Source of the DNA: Bryobacterales bacterium
GTDB taxonomy: Bacteria; Acidobacteriota; Terriglobia; Bryobacterales; Bryobacteraceae
Assembly (NCBI GenBank): GCA_016716385.1
Contig: JADJWL010000026.1
Coordinates: forward strand, 186,001 to 250,000
Length of the DNA: 64,000 nt
Direction of reading: 5' to 3'
In this document: positions 49,466-57,465 of the stretch, piece by piece
Layout of the letters: the number at the start of each line of letters is the position of its first letter
Position numbering within the stretch: position 1 is the stretch's first letter
Notes under the pieces: generated by a model
What the model was told of the DNA's origin: nothing
The model's input: only the letters and a program-made list of their open reading frames with translations
The model's database searches: none
Made by a program: the position numbers and the translations under genes

Positions 49466-50668
49466 GTGCGCATCCTCCTCACCTCAAACGCTTCGTATGA
49501 CCCGCCGCGCGGCGGGTCCACACGCAGCAACCTGATCTGGTTGGATGCGCTGGCCGCCGCCGGCCATGACTGCCTCGTCGTAGCGCCTGCTCTTGAAGGC
49601 GCACCGGACCGCCGGAGCACCCGCGGACGCCTGGCCATTCTGTCGGTGAAGGAACTCTCCAGGCACACCGGAGTGCTGGGAGAAGCGATTGGCGATTTCG
49701 CGCCCGATTGGGTTCTGGTTTCCTCAGAGGATCTCGGCCATGTCCTGCTGCGGACCGCCGCCTCAGCCGCGCCGTCGCGGCTGGTGTACGTGGCCCACAC
49801 GCCGCAGTTCTTCCCCTTCGGACCGGCCGCCTGGCATGCGGACCCGGCGGCCACCGAACTGGTCCGGCGCGCCGCCGGGGTCGTGGCGATCGGCCGCCAC
49901 ATGGCCGGCTACATCCGCGAGCACACGGGACGGGACGCCGCCGTGATCCACCCGCCGCTCTACGGGCAGCCGCCCTACCGGAACCTGGGCCGCTTCGGCG
50001 AGGGGTTCGTGCTCATGATCAACCCTTGCGTGGTGAAGGGGATTGAGATTTTTCTCGCCCTCGCCGCCCGTTTTCCGGAGATCCCGTTCGCCGCTCTGCG
50101 CGGCTGGGGGACCACGCGCGCGGACGAAGCCGCGCTGGCCGCGCAGCCGAACTGCCGCCTGCTCGAGAACGTGGCGGATATCGAGGAAGTGCTGGCGCAG
50201 ACCCGGATCCTGCTGATGCCCTCGATCTGGTACGAAGGCTTCGGATTGATTGCGATGGAAGCGATGCTGCGGGGCGTGCCGGTCATCGCGAGCGACTCGG
50301 GCGGTCTGCAGGAATGCAAGGCGGGAACCGGCTTCGTGATCCCGGTGAATCCTGTCCCCGGCTACGATCCGGTCTGCGACGAAACCCATATGCCGCGTCC
50401 CAAGCGGGTGGAGCAGGAGATCGACCCCTGGGAGGACGCGCTCCGCACGCTCCTGAGTGACCGTAGCGCCTGGGAAACCGAGGCCCGGGTATCGCGCGAA
50501 GCTGCTCTTGCGTTCGTGTCCCGCCTCGACGCCCGCGACATGGAGCGGTACCTGCTCGCGCTTGAGCCCGCTCCTGGCGGGACCCCGGTGGAAAGGGCGC
50601 CGGGAGCCCTCGACCGCCTTTCCCCTGAGCGGCGCGCCCTGCTGCTGCGGCGTCTGAAGAAGCACTGA
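49466..50668 (+). CDS. GT4-type glycosyltransferase with a docking-like C-terminal tail
   Basis: The 400-residue protein starts at a GTG and has the two-domain GT-B layout: LTSNASYDPPRGGSTRSNL at the start, VVKGIEIFLALAARFPEI (nucleotide-sugar domain) near 190, then MPSIWYEGFGLIAMEAMLRGVPVIASDSGGLQE (residues about 250-282) with the EX7E glutamates. It should transfer a sugar from an NDP donor. The last 19 residues (LDRLSPERRALLLRRLKKH) form a charged helix very like those at the edges of NRPS and PKS modules. The stop overlaps the next gene as TGATG. Confidence 0.82.
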   Translation: MRILLTSNASYDPPRGGSTRSNLIWLDALAAAGHDCLVVAPALEGAPDRRSTRGRLAILSVKELSRHTGVLGEAIGDFAPDWVLVSSEDLGHVLLRTAASAAPSRLVYVAHTPQFFPFGPAAWHADPAATELVRRAAGVVAIGRHMAGYIREHTGRDAAVIHPPLYGQPPYRNLGRFGEGFVLMINPCVVKGIEIFLALAARFPEIPFAALRGWGTTRADEAALAAQPNCRLLENVADIEEVLAQTRILLMPSIWYEGFGLIAMEAMLRGVPVIASDSGGLQECKAGTGFVIPVNPVPGYDPVCDETHMPRPKRVEQEIDPWEDALRTLLSDRSAWETEARVSREAALAFVSRLDARDMERYLLALEPAPGGTPVERAPGALDRLSPERRALLLRRLKKH

Positions 50669-52683
50669 TGCGCATCCTCCTGGCTCACAACTCGCTCTAC
50701 TATCCGGCGCACGGGGGCGGCGACAAGTCGAACCGCCTGCTGATGGAAGCCCTCGCCGCCCGGGGTCACGCCGTGCGCGCGGTGGCCCGCATCGAGCATT
50801 TCGGACCCACCGGCCACGCGCGCCTTCTGGCTGACCTGGTGGCACGCGGTGTCTCGGCAGAAGAAGTTCCGGACGGCGCTGTGCGCTTCCCGCTTGGCGG
50901 CGTTGACGTTCACACCTTCACGACCGGAACGAATCTGCGCGGCTACTTCGGGCGGCAGATCGAGGAGTTCGATCCGGACGTGATCCTCGCGTCTACCGAC
51001 GATCCGATGCACCTGCTGCTCGATCTGGCTCTCGGGGCGGCGAGGGCGCGCGTCGTCTATCTCGTACGCGCCACGATCGCGGTCCCGTTCGGCTGGCACA
51101 GTTCGTGGCCCGATGAGCGCCGCACCCACGCGTTGCGGCGCGTGGACGCGGTCGTCGGCGTGAGCGAATACGTCGCCCGCTACTGCCGCGAAGAGGGCGG
51201 TCTGGACGCGGTGCATGTCCCGATTTCGCTGATGGAGCCGGCCGAATATCCCAACCTGGCCGGCTTCGATCACGAGTTCGTGACGATGGCAAACGCCTGC
51301 GCCGTGAAGGGCATCGCCATTTTCCTGGAAGTCGCACGGCGCATGCCGGATCTGCGCTTCGCCGCCGTCCGCATGTGGGGCACAACGACGGAAGATCTGG
51401 CCGATCTCGGACGTCTGCCGAACGTGGCCGTGCTCGAACCGGTGGACAACATTCGCGACCTGCTCGCGCGGACGCGCGTCATGCTGGTGCCGTCCGTGTG
51501 GATGGAGGCCCGCTCGCGGATGGTGGTGGAGGCAATGCTGCACGGCGTCCCGGTCATCGCCAGCGACGTCGGCGGCATCCCCGAGGCGAAGCTGGGCGTG
51601 CCGTACCTGATCCCGGTGCATCCCATCCGTCGCTATCAGAGCCGGGTGACCGAAACGATGGTTCCGGTGCCGGAGGTCCCGCCGCAGGACGCCGGCCCCT
51701 GGGTCGACGCGCTGCGCCGGCTGACGTCGGACCGCGCGCATTTCGACGAGATCTCCAACCGGTCGCGCGAAGCTGCGCTGGATTACGTATCGGGCCTGAG
51801 CGCGGCTCCGTTCGAGAGCCTGCTCGAAGACGTGCTGCGGCGGCCGAAGAAACAAGGGCCGGTCGCGGGGCCGCGCCGCGACGTGCTGTCCGAAGAGCGG
51901 AAGCGACTGCTTGCGCTCCGGCTCCGGCAGAAGCGGGCGCAACTGTGGTTCCCGGACCTGGCGGAGATACCCGAGGGCGGTTTCCGGCTCGTCGTGCTGC
52001 CGCATGCCGGCGCGGGACCGTCCCTCTACAGGCGCTGGGCCGTCGCACTGCCGGAATCCGTGCAACTGTGTCCCGTCTGCCTGCCGGGCCGGGAGGCCCG
52101 CACCGCCGAGCCGCCGCTCACCGATATGGCGGAACTGGTCGCCGCACTGGCGGCGGAGTTTACCCCGTACGCAGCGCGACCCTACGTTCTGTTCGGACAC
52201 AGCATGGGAGCGGGCATCGCTTTCGAACTGGCGCGCGCTCTTCGCGCGAAGGGTCTGCCTGGTCCACGCGCCTTGTTCGTTTCCGGAGCCCGTGCCCCCC
52301 GCTTCCGCATCGGGCTGACGCCGCAGCCGGAGCCATCCGACCAGGAATTGCTCGCCCAGGTGCGGCGGCTGGGCGGGTTGCCTCCCGAGGTCGCCAGCCA
52401 CCCTGAGCTGTGCAACGCCCTGCTGCCCGCGCTGCGCGCCGATACGAAGCTCTACCGGAACTACCGCTACGAACCTGGTGAACCGCTCTCTGTGCGGCTT
52501 TTCGTGTACGGCGGCTCCGATGATCCGGGCCTCGACCGCCAGCATTTGGAACCATGGCGCGAGGTGACGTCGGAGCGGGCCGAAGTGCGCCTGTTCCCCG
52601 GCGGCCACTTCTACCTGTTCGAGCGCGCCGGGTTTTTCGAAGCGTTCCGCGCCGCCTTGGAACGCCTGCTACCGGTTGGCTGA
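50668..52683 (+). CDS. Glycosyltransferase-type II thioesterase fusion
   Basis: The 671-residue protein joins a GT4-type domain (residues 1 to about 400: NSLYYPAHGGGDKSNRLL, then VVEAMLHGVPVIASDVGGIPE) to a C-terminal thioesterase of the NRPS/PKS type II class (residues about 437-671). The thioesterase triad would be Ser512 (GHSMGAG), Asp618 (GGSDDP) and His647 (PGGHFYLF). The linker DVLSEERKRLLALRLRQK (from residue 405) matches the tail of the previous glycosyltransferase. A glycosyltransferase fused to a thioesterase is a rare arrangement. It may release the glyceryl or another acyl group from the FkbH-linked carrier onto the new glycoside. Its end overlaps the convergent phosphodiesterase gene. 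Confidence 0.85.
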   Translation: MRILLAHNSLYYPAHGGGDKSNRLLMEALAARGHAVRAVARIEHFGPTGHARLLADLVARGVSAEEVPDGAVRFPLGGVDVHTFTTGTNLRGYFGRQIEEFDPDVILASTDDPMHLLLDLALGAARARVVYLVRATIAVPFGWHSSWPDERRTHALRRVDAVVGVSEYVARYCREEGGLDAVHVPISLMEPAEYPNLAGFDHEFVTMANACAVKGIAIFLEVARRMPDLRFAAVRMWGTTTEDLADLGRLPNVAVLEPVDNIRDLLARTRVMLVPSVWMEARSRMVVEAMLHGVPVIASDVGGIPEAKLGVPYLIPVHPIRRYQSRVTETMVPVPEVPPQDAGPWVDALRRLTSDRAHFDEISNRSREAALDYVSGLSAAPFESLLEDVLRRPKKQGPVAGPRRDVLSEERKRLLALRLRQKRAQLWFPDLAEIPEGGFRLVVLPHAGAGPSLYRRWAVALPESVQLCPVCLPGREARTAEPPLTDMAELVAALAAEFTPYAARPYVLFGHSMGAGIAFELARALRAKGLPGPRALFVSGARAPRFRIGLTPQPEPSDQELLAQVRRLGGLPPEVASHPELCNALLPALRADTKLYRNYRYEPGEPLSVRLFVYGGSDDPGLDRQHLEPWREVTSERAEVRLFPGGHFYLFERAGFFEAFRAALERLLPVG

Positions 52684-53520
52684 CCGGACGAACTCCAGCA
52701 GCCGTACGGGGTCATCGGTCATCAAGCCGTCCATTCCCATGTCGAGCGCCTTGCGCCAGCCGTCCACGTCATCGATCACGTTCGAAACGATGCGGAATCC
52801 GGCGCCGCGGAGTTCGCGGACCTGCTCCGCGGTGGTGTCGGCGATCCCCAGCATCAGGTAGTCGGCCTGGTGCCGGCGCGCCAGCGGCAGATAGTCCGGC
52901 TTGAAGCGCCGGGCGTTCACGAGGCAGATCTTGACCCGCGGTTCCTCACGCTTCATTGCATCCAGCGTGCGGTAGTCCCCTGACTGCAGGATCACGCGGT
53001 CCTGCGCCCCGTGCTTCTGGATCTCCCGGGCGATCCACGAAGCAAACTGGCCGGGATCGACAAAGCGAGGGTCGCCGTCGGGCGCCATCTTGGTTTCCAC
53101 CAGAAACCGGATCCGCTTGTCGGGAAACGCCTCCAGCACTTCCTCGAAGGACGGGATCTTCGCGCCCGGCGACGTCTCCTGCAGGGGGAACCTGGGATTC
53201 CGCCACGAGCCGCAGTCGAGGCGGCGCAGATCGTCGAAGGGCAGCGCCCGCACCGGTCCGAACGGGAAGGCGCCCCCTCCCGGCAACGTGCAGAGCGGGG
53301 AGTGGACATCCAGGTCGTGGATCACAGCGAGCCGGTTGTCCCGCGTGGGCACGAGGTCGAACTCAAGGACGTCGACGCCAAGGCGCACGGCGTTCCGGAA
53401 GGCCGCGAGGGTGTTCTGCGGCTGCCGCGCCATGCCGCCGCGGTGCGCTACGGTGAACGGGGTCTGTGCCCATGCTGGGGCCAGGAATGCTGCCAGGAGA
53501 AGGATGCGCGGGATCACCAT
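52669..53520 (-). CDS. Secreted glycerophosphodiester phosphodiesterase
   Basis: The 283-residue product has a signal peptide (MVIPRILLLAAFLAPAWA) and the GDPD motifs HRGG at residues 26-29, VLEFDLVPTRDN with Glu53 and Asp55, VIHDLDVH with His68, and FLVETKM further on. It hydrolyses glycerophosphodiesters to glycerol 3-phosphate and an alcohol outside the cytoplasm. It is convergent with the glycosyltransferase-thioesterase gene (15-base overlap) and diverges from the next gene. Confidence 0.93.
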   Translation of the reverse strand: MVIPRILLLAAFLAPAWAQTPFTVAHRGGMARQPQNTLAAFRNAVRLGVDVLEFDLVPTRDNRLAVIHDLDVHSPLCTLPGGGAFPFGPVRALPFDDLRRLDCGSWRNPRFPLQETSPGAKIPSFEEVLEAFPDKRIRFLVETKMAPDGDPRFVDPGQFASWIAREIQKHGAQDRVILQSGDYRTLDAMKREEPRVKICLVNARRFKPDYLPLARRHQADYLMLGIADTTAEQVRELRGAGFRIVSNVIDDVDGWRKALDMGMDGLMTDDPVRLLEFVRSANR

Positions 53521-53535
53521 TAGAGCTTAGCGCGC

Positions 53536-53544
53536 TGCTACACT
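53536..53544 (+). promoter_or_regulatory. Extended -10-like element before the 53562 gene
   Basis: TGC-TACACT (53536-53544) lies in the 41-base gap between two divergent genes, 17 bases before the ATG at 53562. It is the same TG-n-TACACT form as the element at 43205-43213. Confidence 0.35.
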
Positions 53545-53561
53545 GAGCCTTCGGAGACCGA

Positions 53562-55223
53562 ATGCCTCATTTGAGCCGCCGTGCCCTGCTGGCGACCGCC
53601 GCCAGTGCCTGGGCCGCCCCGCAAGCATCAGCCCGGACAGCCCTCGACACCGCCGTCGCCAGTCATGACGTGGGGGTCGCCCGGTATCTCGAGATCCAGG
53701 TGACCGATCCCAGGAGCCGGTGGCTGGGTGCGATCCCGGATGCCTACGGTCTGCACCATGGGAACGGTCCGGTGGGCGCGCTGAATGTCTTCATCACCGC
53801 CTTCACGCAGCCGAAGTCGCGTTATTACAAGGACCGCACCGTAGCCGAACGGATCCGCCTGGCTGCGGCTGCGGCCGCGCGCATGCAGAACGAGCATGGC
53901 AACTTCGACCTGCTGACGACAAACTTCAATTCGCCCGCCGACACGGCGTTCATCGTCCGCTCCGGCGCATCGGCGTTCTACCTCGCGCGCCAGGCGAACG
54001 AGCGCGAGTTCATGCGCCTGATGGAGCCGGTGTTGCTCAAAGGCGCGCAGGCGCTGGTCGTGGGCGGGATCCACACGCCGAACCACCGCTGGGTCCTCTG
54101 CGGGGCTCTGGCTCAGATGCAGGAACTGTTTCCCAATCCGGACTACCTGCGGCGGATCAATCTGTGGCTTGCCGAAGGGGTGGACATCGACGACGATGGC
54201 CAATACGGCGAGCGCAGCACGCTGGTCTACAACCCGATCACGAATTCCGCGCTGATTGCCGTGGCGCACAAGCTGAACCGCCCGGCCCTGCTCGATCCCG
54301 TCCGGCGGAACCTCGACGCGCTGATGTACCTGCTTCACCCGAATCTGGAGGTCGTGACGGAGATCTCACGGCGCCAGGACCGCAACCAGCCCGGTCTGCC
54401 CGAACAATCCTGGTTCGCGCTGCGCTATCTCGCGGTGAAGGATGGCAACGGGCACTACGCGCAACTCGCCTCGCAGTTGGCGCCGAGTCTCAACCCGCTG
54501 ATGGAATACCCGGAACTCCTGCAGCCGGGTCCGGCGGCGAAGCCGCTGCCGGATGACTATGTCAAGGAGTTTCCGAGCGGGGACTACGCGCATATCCGGC
54601 GCGGCAACCGCAGCGTCACGCTCCTGCTCGACGGCAACAGCCGGCTGATGGCGTGCCGGAAAGGCGGGGCGGTGGTCAACGCGGTCCGGATGGCGGCAGC
54701 CTTCTTCGGAAAAGGCCAGTTCAAGCCGATGCGTGCCGGGCGCCGCGGCGACAGCTTTGTCTACGAGCAGGAACTCGATGCGGGCTACTACCAGCCCTTT
54801 GACCCGCCGCGGCCGGTGCCGGCGGGCGAGGACCAGTGGTACGCGGTCCGCCCCCGCCGGCGGCGTACCGAAGTGTGCGACATCTTCTACCGCGCGAGTG
54901 TGAGCGAAACGCCGCGCGGCGCGAAGATGCGGATCGAGGCGTCGGGGACGAAGGATGTGCCGGTCGCCATCGAGATCAACCTGCGCGCCGGCGGGAAGCT
55001 CGAAGGGGTGGTGGAGGCGCCAGGGGCGCCCAAGGATTCCTACATCCTGGCGGGCCGGCAGGCGTCGTACACGGTGGGCGGTGACACGCTGCGTTTCGGG
55101 CCGGGACTGCGCCTGAACGACTACACGCAAGTCCGCGGCGCCGAGCCGAAACTCGACGGCCCCAGCGTCTACCTGACCGGCTATACTCCGTTCGACCACA
55201 CGATCGAGTTCGACCTGGCGTAG
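53562..55223 (+). CDS. Exported protein resembling heparinase/alginate-lyase-type glycan enzymes
   Basis: The 553-residue product starts with a Tat-like leader (MPHLSRRALLATAASAWAAPQASA). Residues 60-320 are helix-rich with long conserved-looking runs (QNEHGNFDLLTTNFNSPADTAFIVR, GIHTPNHRWVLCGALAQM, WLAEGVDIDDDGQYGERSTLVYNPITN), a layout like the alpha/alpha toroid of polysaccharide lyases. Residues 330-553 are beta-rich, like the following beta-sandwich. The His, Asn and Tyr residues in the first domain are candidate catalytic residues. The substrate is unknown, and the family call is from layout only. Confidence 0.62.
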   Translation: MPHLSRRALLATAASAWAAPQASARTALDTAVASHDVGVARYLEIQVTDPRSRWLGAIPDAYGLHHGNGPVGALNVFITAFTQPKSRYYKDRTVAERIRLAAAAAARMQNEHGNFDLLTTNFNSPADTAFIVRSGASAFYLARQANEREFMRLMEPVLLKGAQALVVGGIHTPNHRWVLCGALAQMQELFPNPDYLRRINLWLAEGVDIDDDGQYGERSTLVYNPITNSALIAVAHKLNRPALLDPVRRNLDALMYLLHPNLEVVTEISRRQDRNQPGLPEQSWFALRYLAVKDGNGHYAQLASQLAPSLNPLMEYPELLQPGPAAKPLPDDYVKEFPSGDYAHIRRGNRSVTLLLDGNSRLMACRKGGAVVNAVRMAAAFFGKGQFKPMRAGRRGDSFVYEQELDAGYYQPFDPPRPVPAGEDQWYAVRPRRRRTEVCDIFYRASVSETPRGAKMRIEASGTKDVPVAIEINLRAGGKLEGVVEAPGAPKDSYILAGRQASYTVGGDTLRFGPGLRLNDYTQVRGAEPKLDGPSVYLTGYTPFDHTIEFDLA

Positions 55224-55224
55224 T

Positions 55225-56436
55225 CTACGAGGCCGTCAGCCGGACTACCGTTTCGATGTGGTAGGTCTGCGGAAAGAGATCGATCAGCGTGATACCGTCC
55301 ATGCGGTATCCGGCGCCCAGGAGTTCGGCCAGATCGCGGGCCAGCGTAGCGGGGTCGCACGCCACCAGCGTCAGGCGTTTGGGCCGGATCCGGATGAGTT
55401 CCGCCACCGTGCGCTTCCCCAGGCCGCTGCGGGGCGGGTCGGCAAGCACGAAATCGTAGGACTCGCGCTCCGCTTCGAGGAATTCCTCAACGCTCGCCCG
55501 CGGCGTGCGAAGTTCGATCCCCGCGGCATCCGCGTTCGCGCGCAGGTCGTCCGACGCGGACCGCACCGACTCGACGGCCGTCACCGAGCGAAATCCGCGC
55601 GCCAGAGGCAGCGAAAAGAGCCCGACCCCGGCGTAGAGGTCCAGCGCCCGGCCGCCCTCGACATCGCCCGTGACCAAGCGGACCAAGTCACCGGTGAGGT
55701 GGCGGTTCACCTGAAAGAAGCTCTTGCCGCTGACCCGGTAACGGAACCCTGCCACTTCGTAGGTCAGCGGACCGGGAACCAGTCCCGGGATCTCTTCCGA
55801 CAACCAGTCAAAGAAGCGCTTGGCCACCGGCCGGCGCACGTCGAGGACATTGATTTGGATCTCCCGTTCGTTGGTGAACAGCTCGAAGGAATCGAGGAAA
55901 TCCGGCCAGCGGCGGTCCCCCGCGAGGCGCCGGAGCGTCCCCAGTGCTTGATTCAACCGGGGCGAGGCGATCGGGCAGGCGGCGACATCCACCAATTTCC
56001 GCGAGCGCGCTTCGAGGAATCCGATGCGGCGCTTGGCAACGTGCAACTGGATCCGGTTGCGGTATTCCCAAGGATCGCCCGAGACTGTCGGAATCTCGCC
56101 CGCGTCGTCGATCTTCGCGATGCGCCGCAGCACCTCGCGCAGGATCTCGACCTTCTGCTGGAGCTGGTACCCGTAGGCGGCGTGCTGGTAGTGGCAGCCG
56201 CCACAGTGTTCAAAGTACTGGCAGCGCGGCGGAACGCGCTCCGGCGACGGTTCCTCGACGGAGGCGTTTTCGGCGCGCCAGACCCCGCCGCGGCGCTGCG
56301 TTTCCGCGGCGACCGCAATCTCGCCCGGCAGCACGTATGGCGCCAGGTAGACGCCGGTCTCGTGGCGCGCCAGCCCGTCTCCGCCGTAGACGAGCTTTTC
56401 GATCCGCAGGCGGAGGTTGGTTTGCGCTTCAGTCAT
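55225..56436 (-). CDS. rlmD: RlmD/TrmA-type 23S rRNA (uracil-5-)-methyltransferase
   Basis: The 403-residue enzyme has an N-terminal TRAM domain (RIEKLVYGGDGLARHETGVYLAPYVLPGE). Its [4Fe-4S] cysteines are Cys72, Cys78, Cys81 and Cys154. The SAM-binding LDLYAGVGLFSLPLA, the DPPRSGLGKRTVAEL motif and the catalytic Cys360 (VACDPATLARDLAEL) follow. This is the RumA/RlmD layout for methylation of U1939 in 23S rRNA. RlmCD-type specificity is an alternative. It diverges from trpS. Confidence 0.92.
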   Translation of the reverse strand: MTEAQTNLRLRIEKLVYGGDGLARHETGVYLAPYVLPGEIAVAAETQRRGGVWRAENASVEEPSPERVPPRCQYFEHCGGCHYQHAAYGYQLQQKVEILREVLRRIAKIDDAGEIPTVSGDPWEYRNRIQLHVAKRRIGFLEARSRKLVDVAACPIASPRLNQALGTLRRLAGDRRWPDFLDSFELFTNEREIQINVLDVRRPVAKRFFDWLSEEIPGLVPGPLTYEVAGFRYRVSGKSFFQVNRHLTGDLVRLVTGDVEGGRALDLYAGVGLFSLPLARGFRSVTAVESVRSASDDLRANADAAGIELRTPRASVEEFLEAERESYDFVLADPPRSGLGKRTVAELIRIRPKRLTLVACDPATLARDLAELLGAGYRMDGITLIDLFPQTYHIETVVRLTAS

Positions 56437-56472
56437 CGCTTACGATAGGGAAGTTCGGTCCTTTTTCCATCC

Positions 56473-57465
56473 ATGAAAGCGCGCGTTCTCTCCGGCATGC
56501 AGCCGACCGGTGATCTGCACATCGGCAACTATCTCGGCGCCCTGAAGAACTGGGTTCGCATCCAGTCCGACTACGAGTGTATCTTCTGCATCGTCGATCT
56601 GCACGCGATCACGGTATACCAGGAGCCGGCGCGGCTCCGCGCGAAGATCGAGGAGATCGCCGCCATCTACCTCGCGGCGGGCATCGATCCGGCGCAGTCG
56701 CGCGTGATGGTGCAGTCCGCCGTGCCGGAACACGCGGAGCTGGCCTGGATGCTGACGTGTGTGACGCCGGTGGGATGGCTCGAGCGCATGACGCAGTACA
56801 AGACCAAGGCCGCGGCGCAGGAGTCGGTCGGCGACGGTCTGCTGCAGTACCCCGTCCTGATGGCTGCCGACATCCTGCTCTACCAGGCCGCCATCGTTCC
56901 GGTGGGCGAGGACCAGGTGCAGCACCTGGAACTGAGCCGGGATATCGCCCAGCGCTTCAACTCGCTCTACGGCGAGACGTTCACGATGCCCTCGACCAGC
57001 CTGCCCACGGTGGGCGCGCGCGTGATGGGGCTGGACGATCCGACCGCGAAGATGAGCAAGTCCGCGACGGGGACGAATCACGCCGTGGCGCTGCTCGACC
57101 CGCCGGAGAAGATCCGTAAGACAATCCTGCGCGCCACTACCGACTCGCAGAGTGGCGTCGACTTCGACACGCTGGGCGCGGGAGTCGCGAACCTGCTCGC
57201 GATCTTCCAGGGTTTCACCGGATGGACCGACGAGCAGGTGCGTGCGCACTTCGCGGGCATGCGTTACGGCGATCTGAAGAAACAGGTCGCCGACGCCGTG
57301 ATCGCGGGTCTGGAGCCGTTCCAGAGCCGGTACCGCGAGATCGTGGCTGAACCCGGGTATCTCGCGGGAGTGCTGCGCGACGGCGCCGAGCGGGTCCGCC
57401 CTCTCGCCCGTGAAACGGTGGAACTGGTCAAGCAGCGGATGGGATTGTTTAGCGAGCTTGTATGA
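56473..57465 (+). CDS. trpS: Tryptophanyl-tRNA synthetase
   Basis: The 330-residue class Ic synthetase has the HIGH-type motif PTGDLHIGNYLGAL (His16-Ile-Gly-Asn19), VGEDQVQHLELSRDIA, and the KMSKS loop at residues 193-197 (TAKMSKSATG). It charges tRNA-Trp in the cytoplasm. The stop overlaps the start of the MFS gene by 4 bases (57462-57465). Confidence 0.97.
   Translation: MKARVLSGMQPTGDLHIGNYLGALKNWVRIQSDYECIFCIVDLHAITVYQEPARLRAKIEEIAAIYLAAGIDPAQSRVMVQSAVPEHAELAWMLTCVTPVGWLERMTQYKTKAAAQESVGDGLLQYPVLMAADILLYQAAIVPVGEDQVQHLELSRDIAQRFNSLYGETFTMPSTSLPTVGARVMGLDDPTAKMSKSATGTNHAVALLDPPEKIRKTILRATTDSQSGVDFDTLGAGVANLLAIFQGFTGWTDEQVRAHFAGMRYGDLKKQVADAVIAGLEPFQSRYREIVAEPGYLAGVLRDGAERVRPLARETVELVKQRMGLFSELV

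Noticed and set aside
47359..49902. 847-codon frame on the minus strand opposite the FkbH-ACP gene
   Set aside because: The plus-strand frame has clear FkbH and carrier-protein motifs. The antisense translation has none and follows the third-position GC of the real gene.
50362..52608. 748-codon frame on the minus strand opposite the glycosyltransferase-thioesterase gene
   Set aside because: No domain or signal is visible in its translation, and the plus strand encodes two intact known domains with an apparent catalytic triad.
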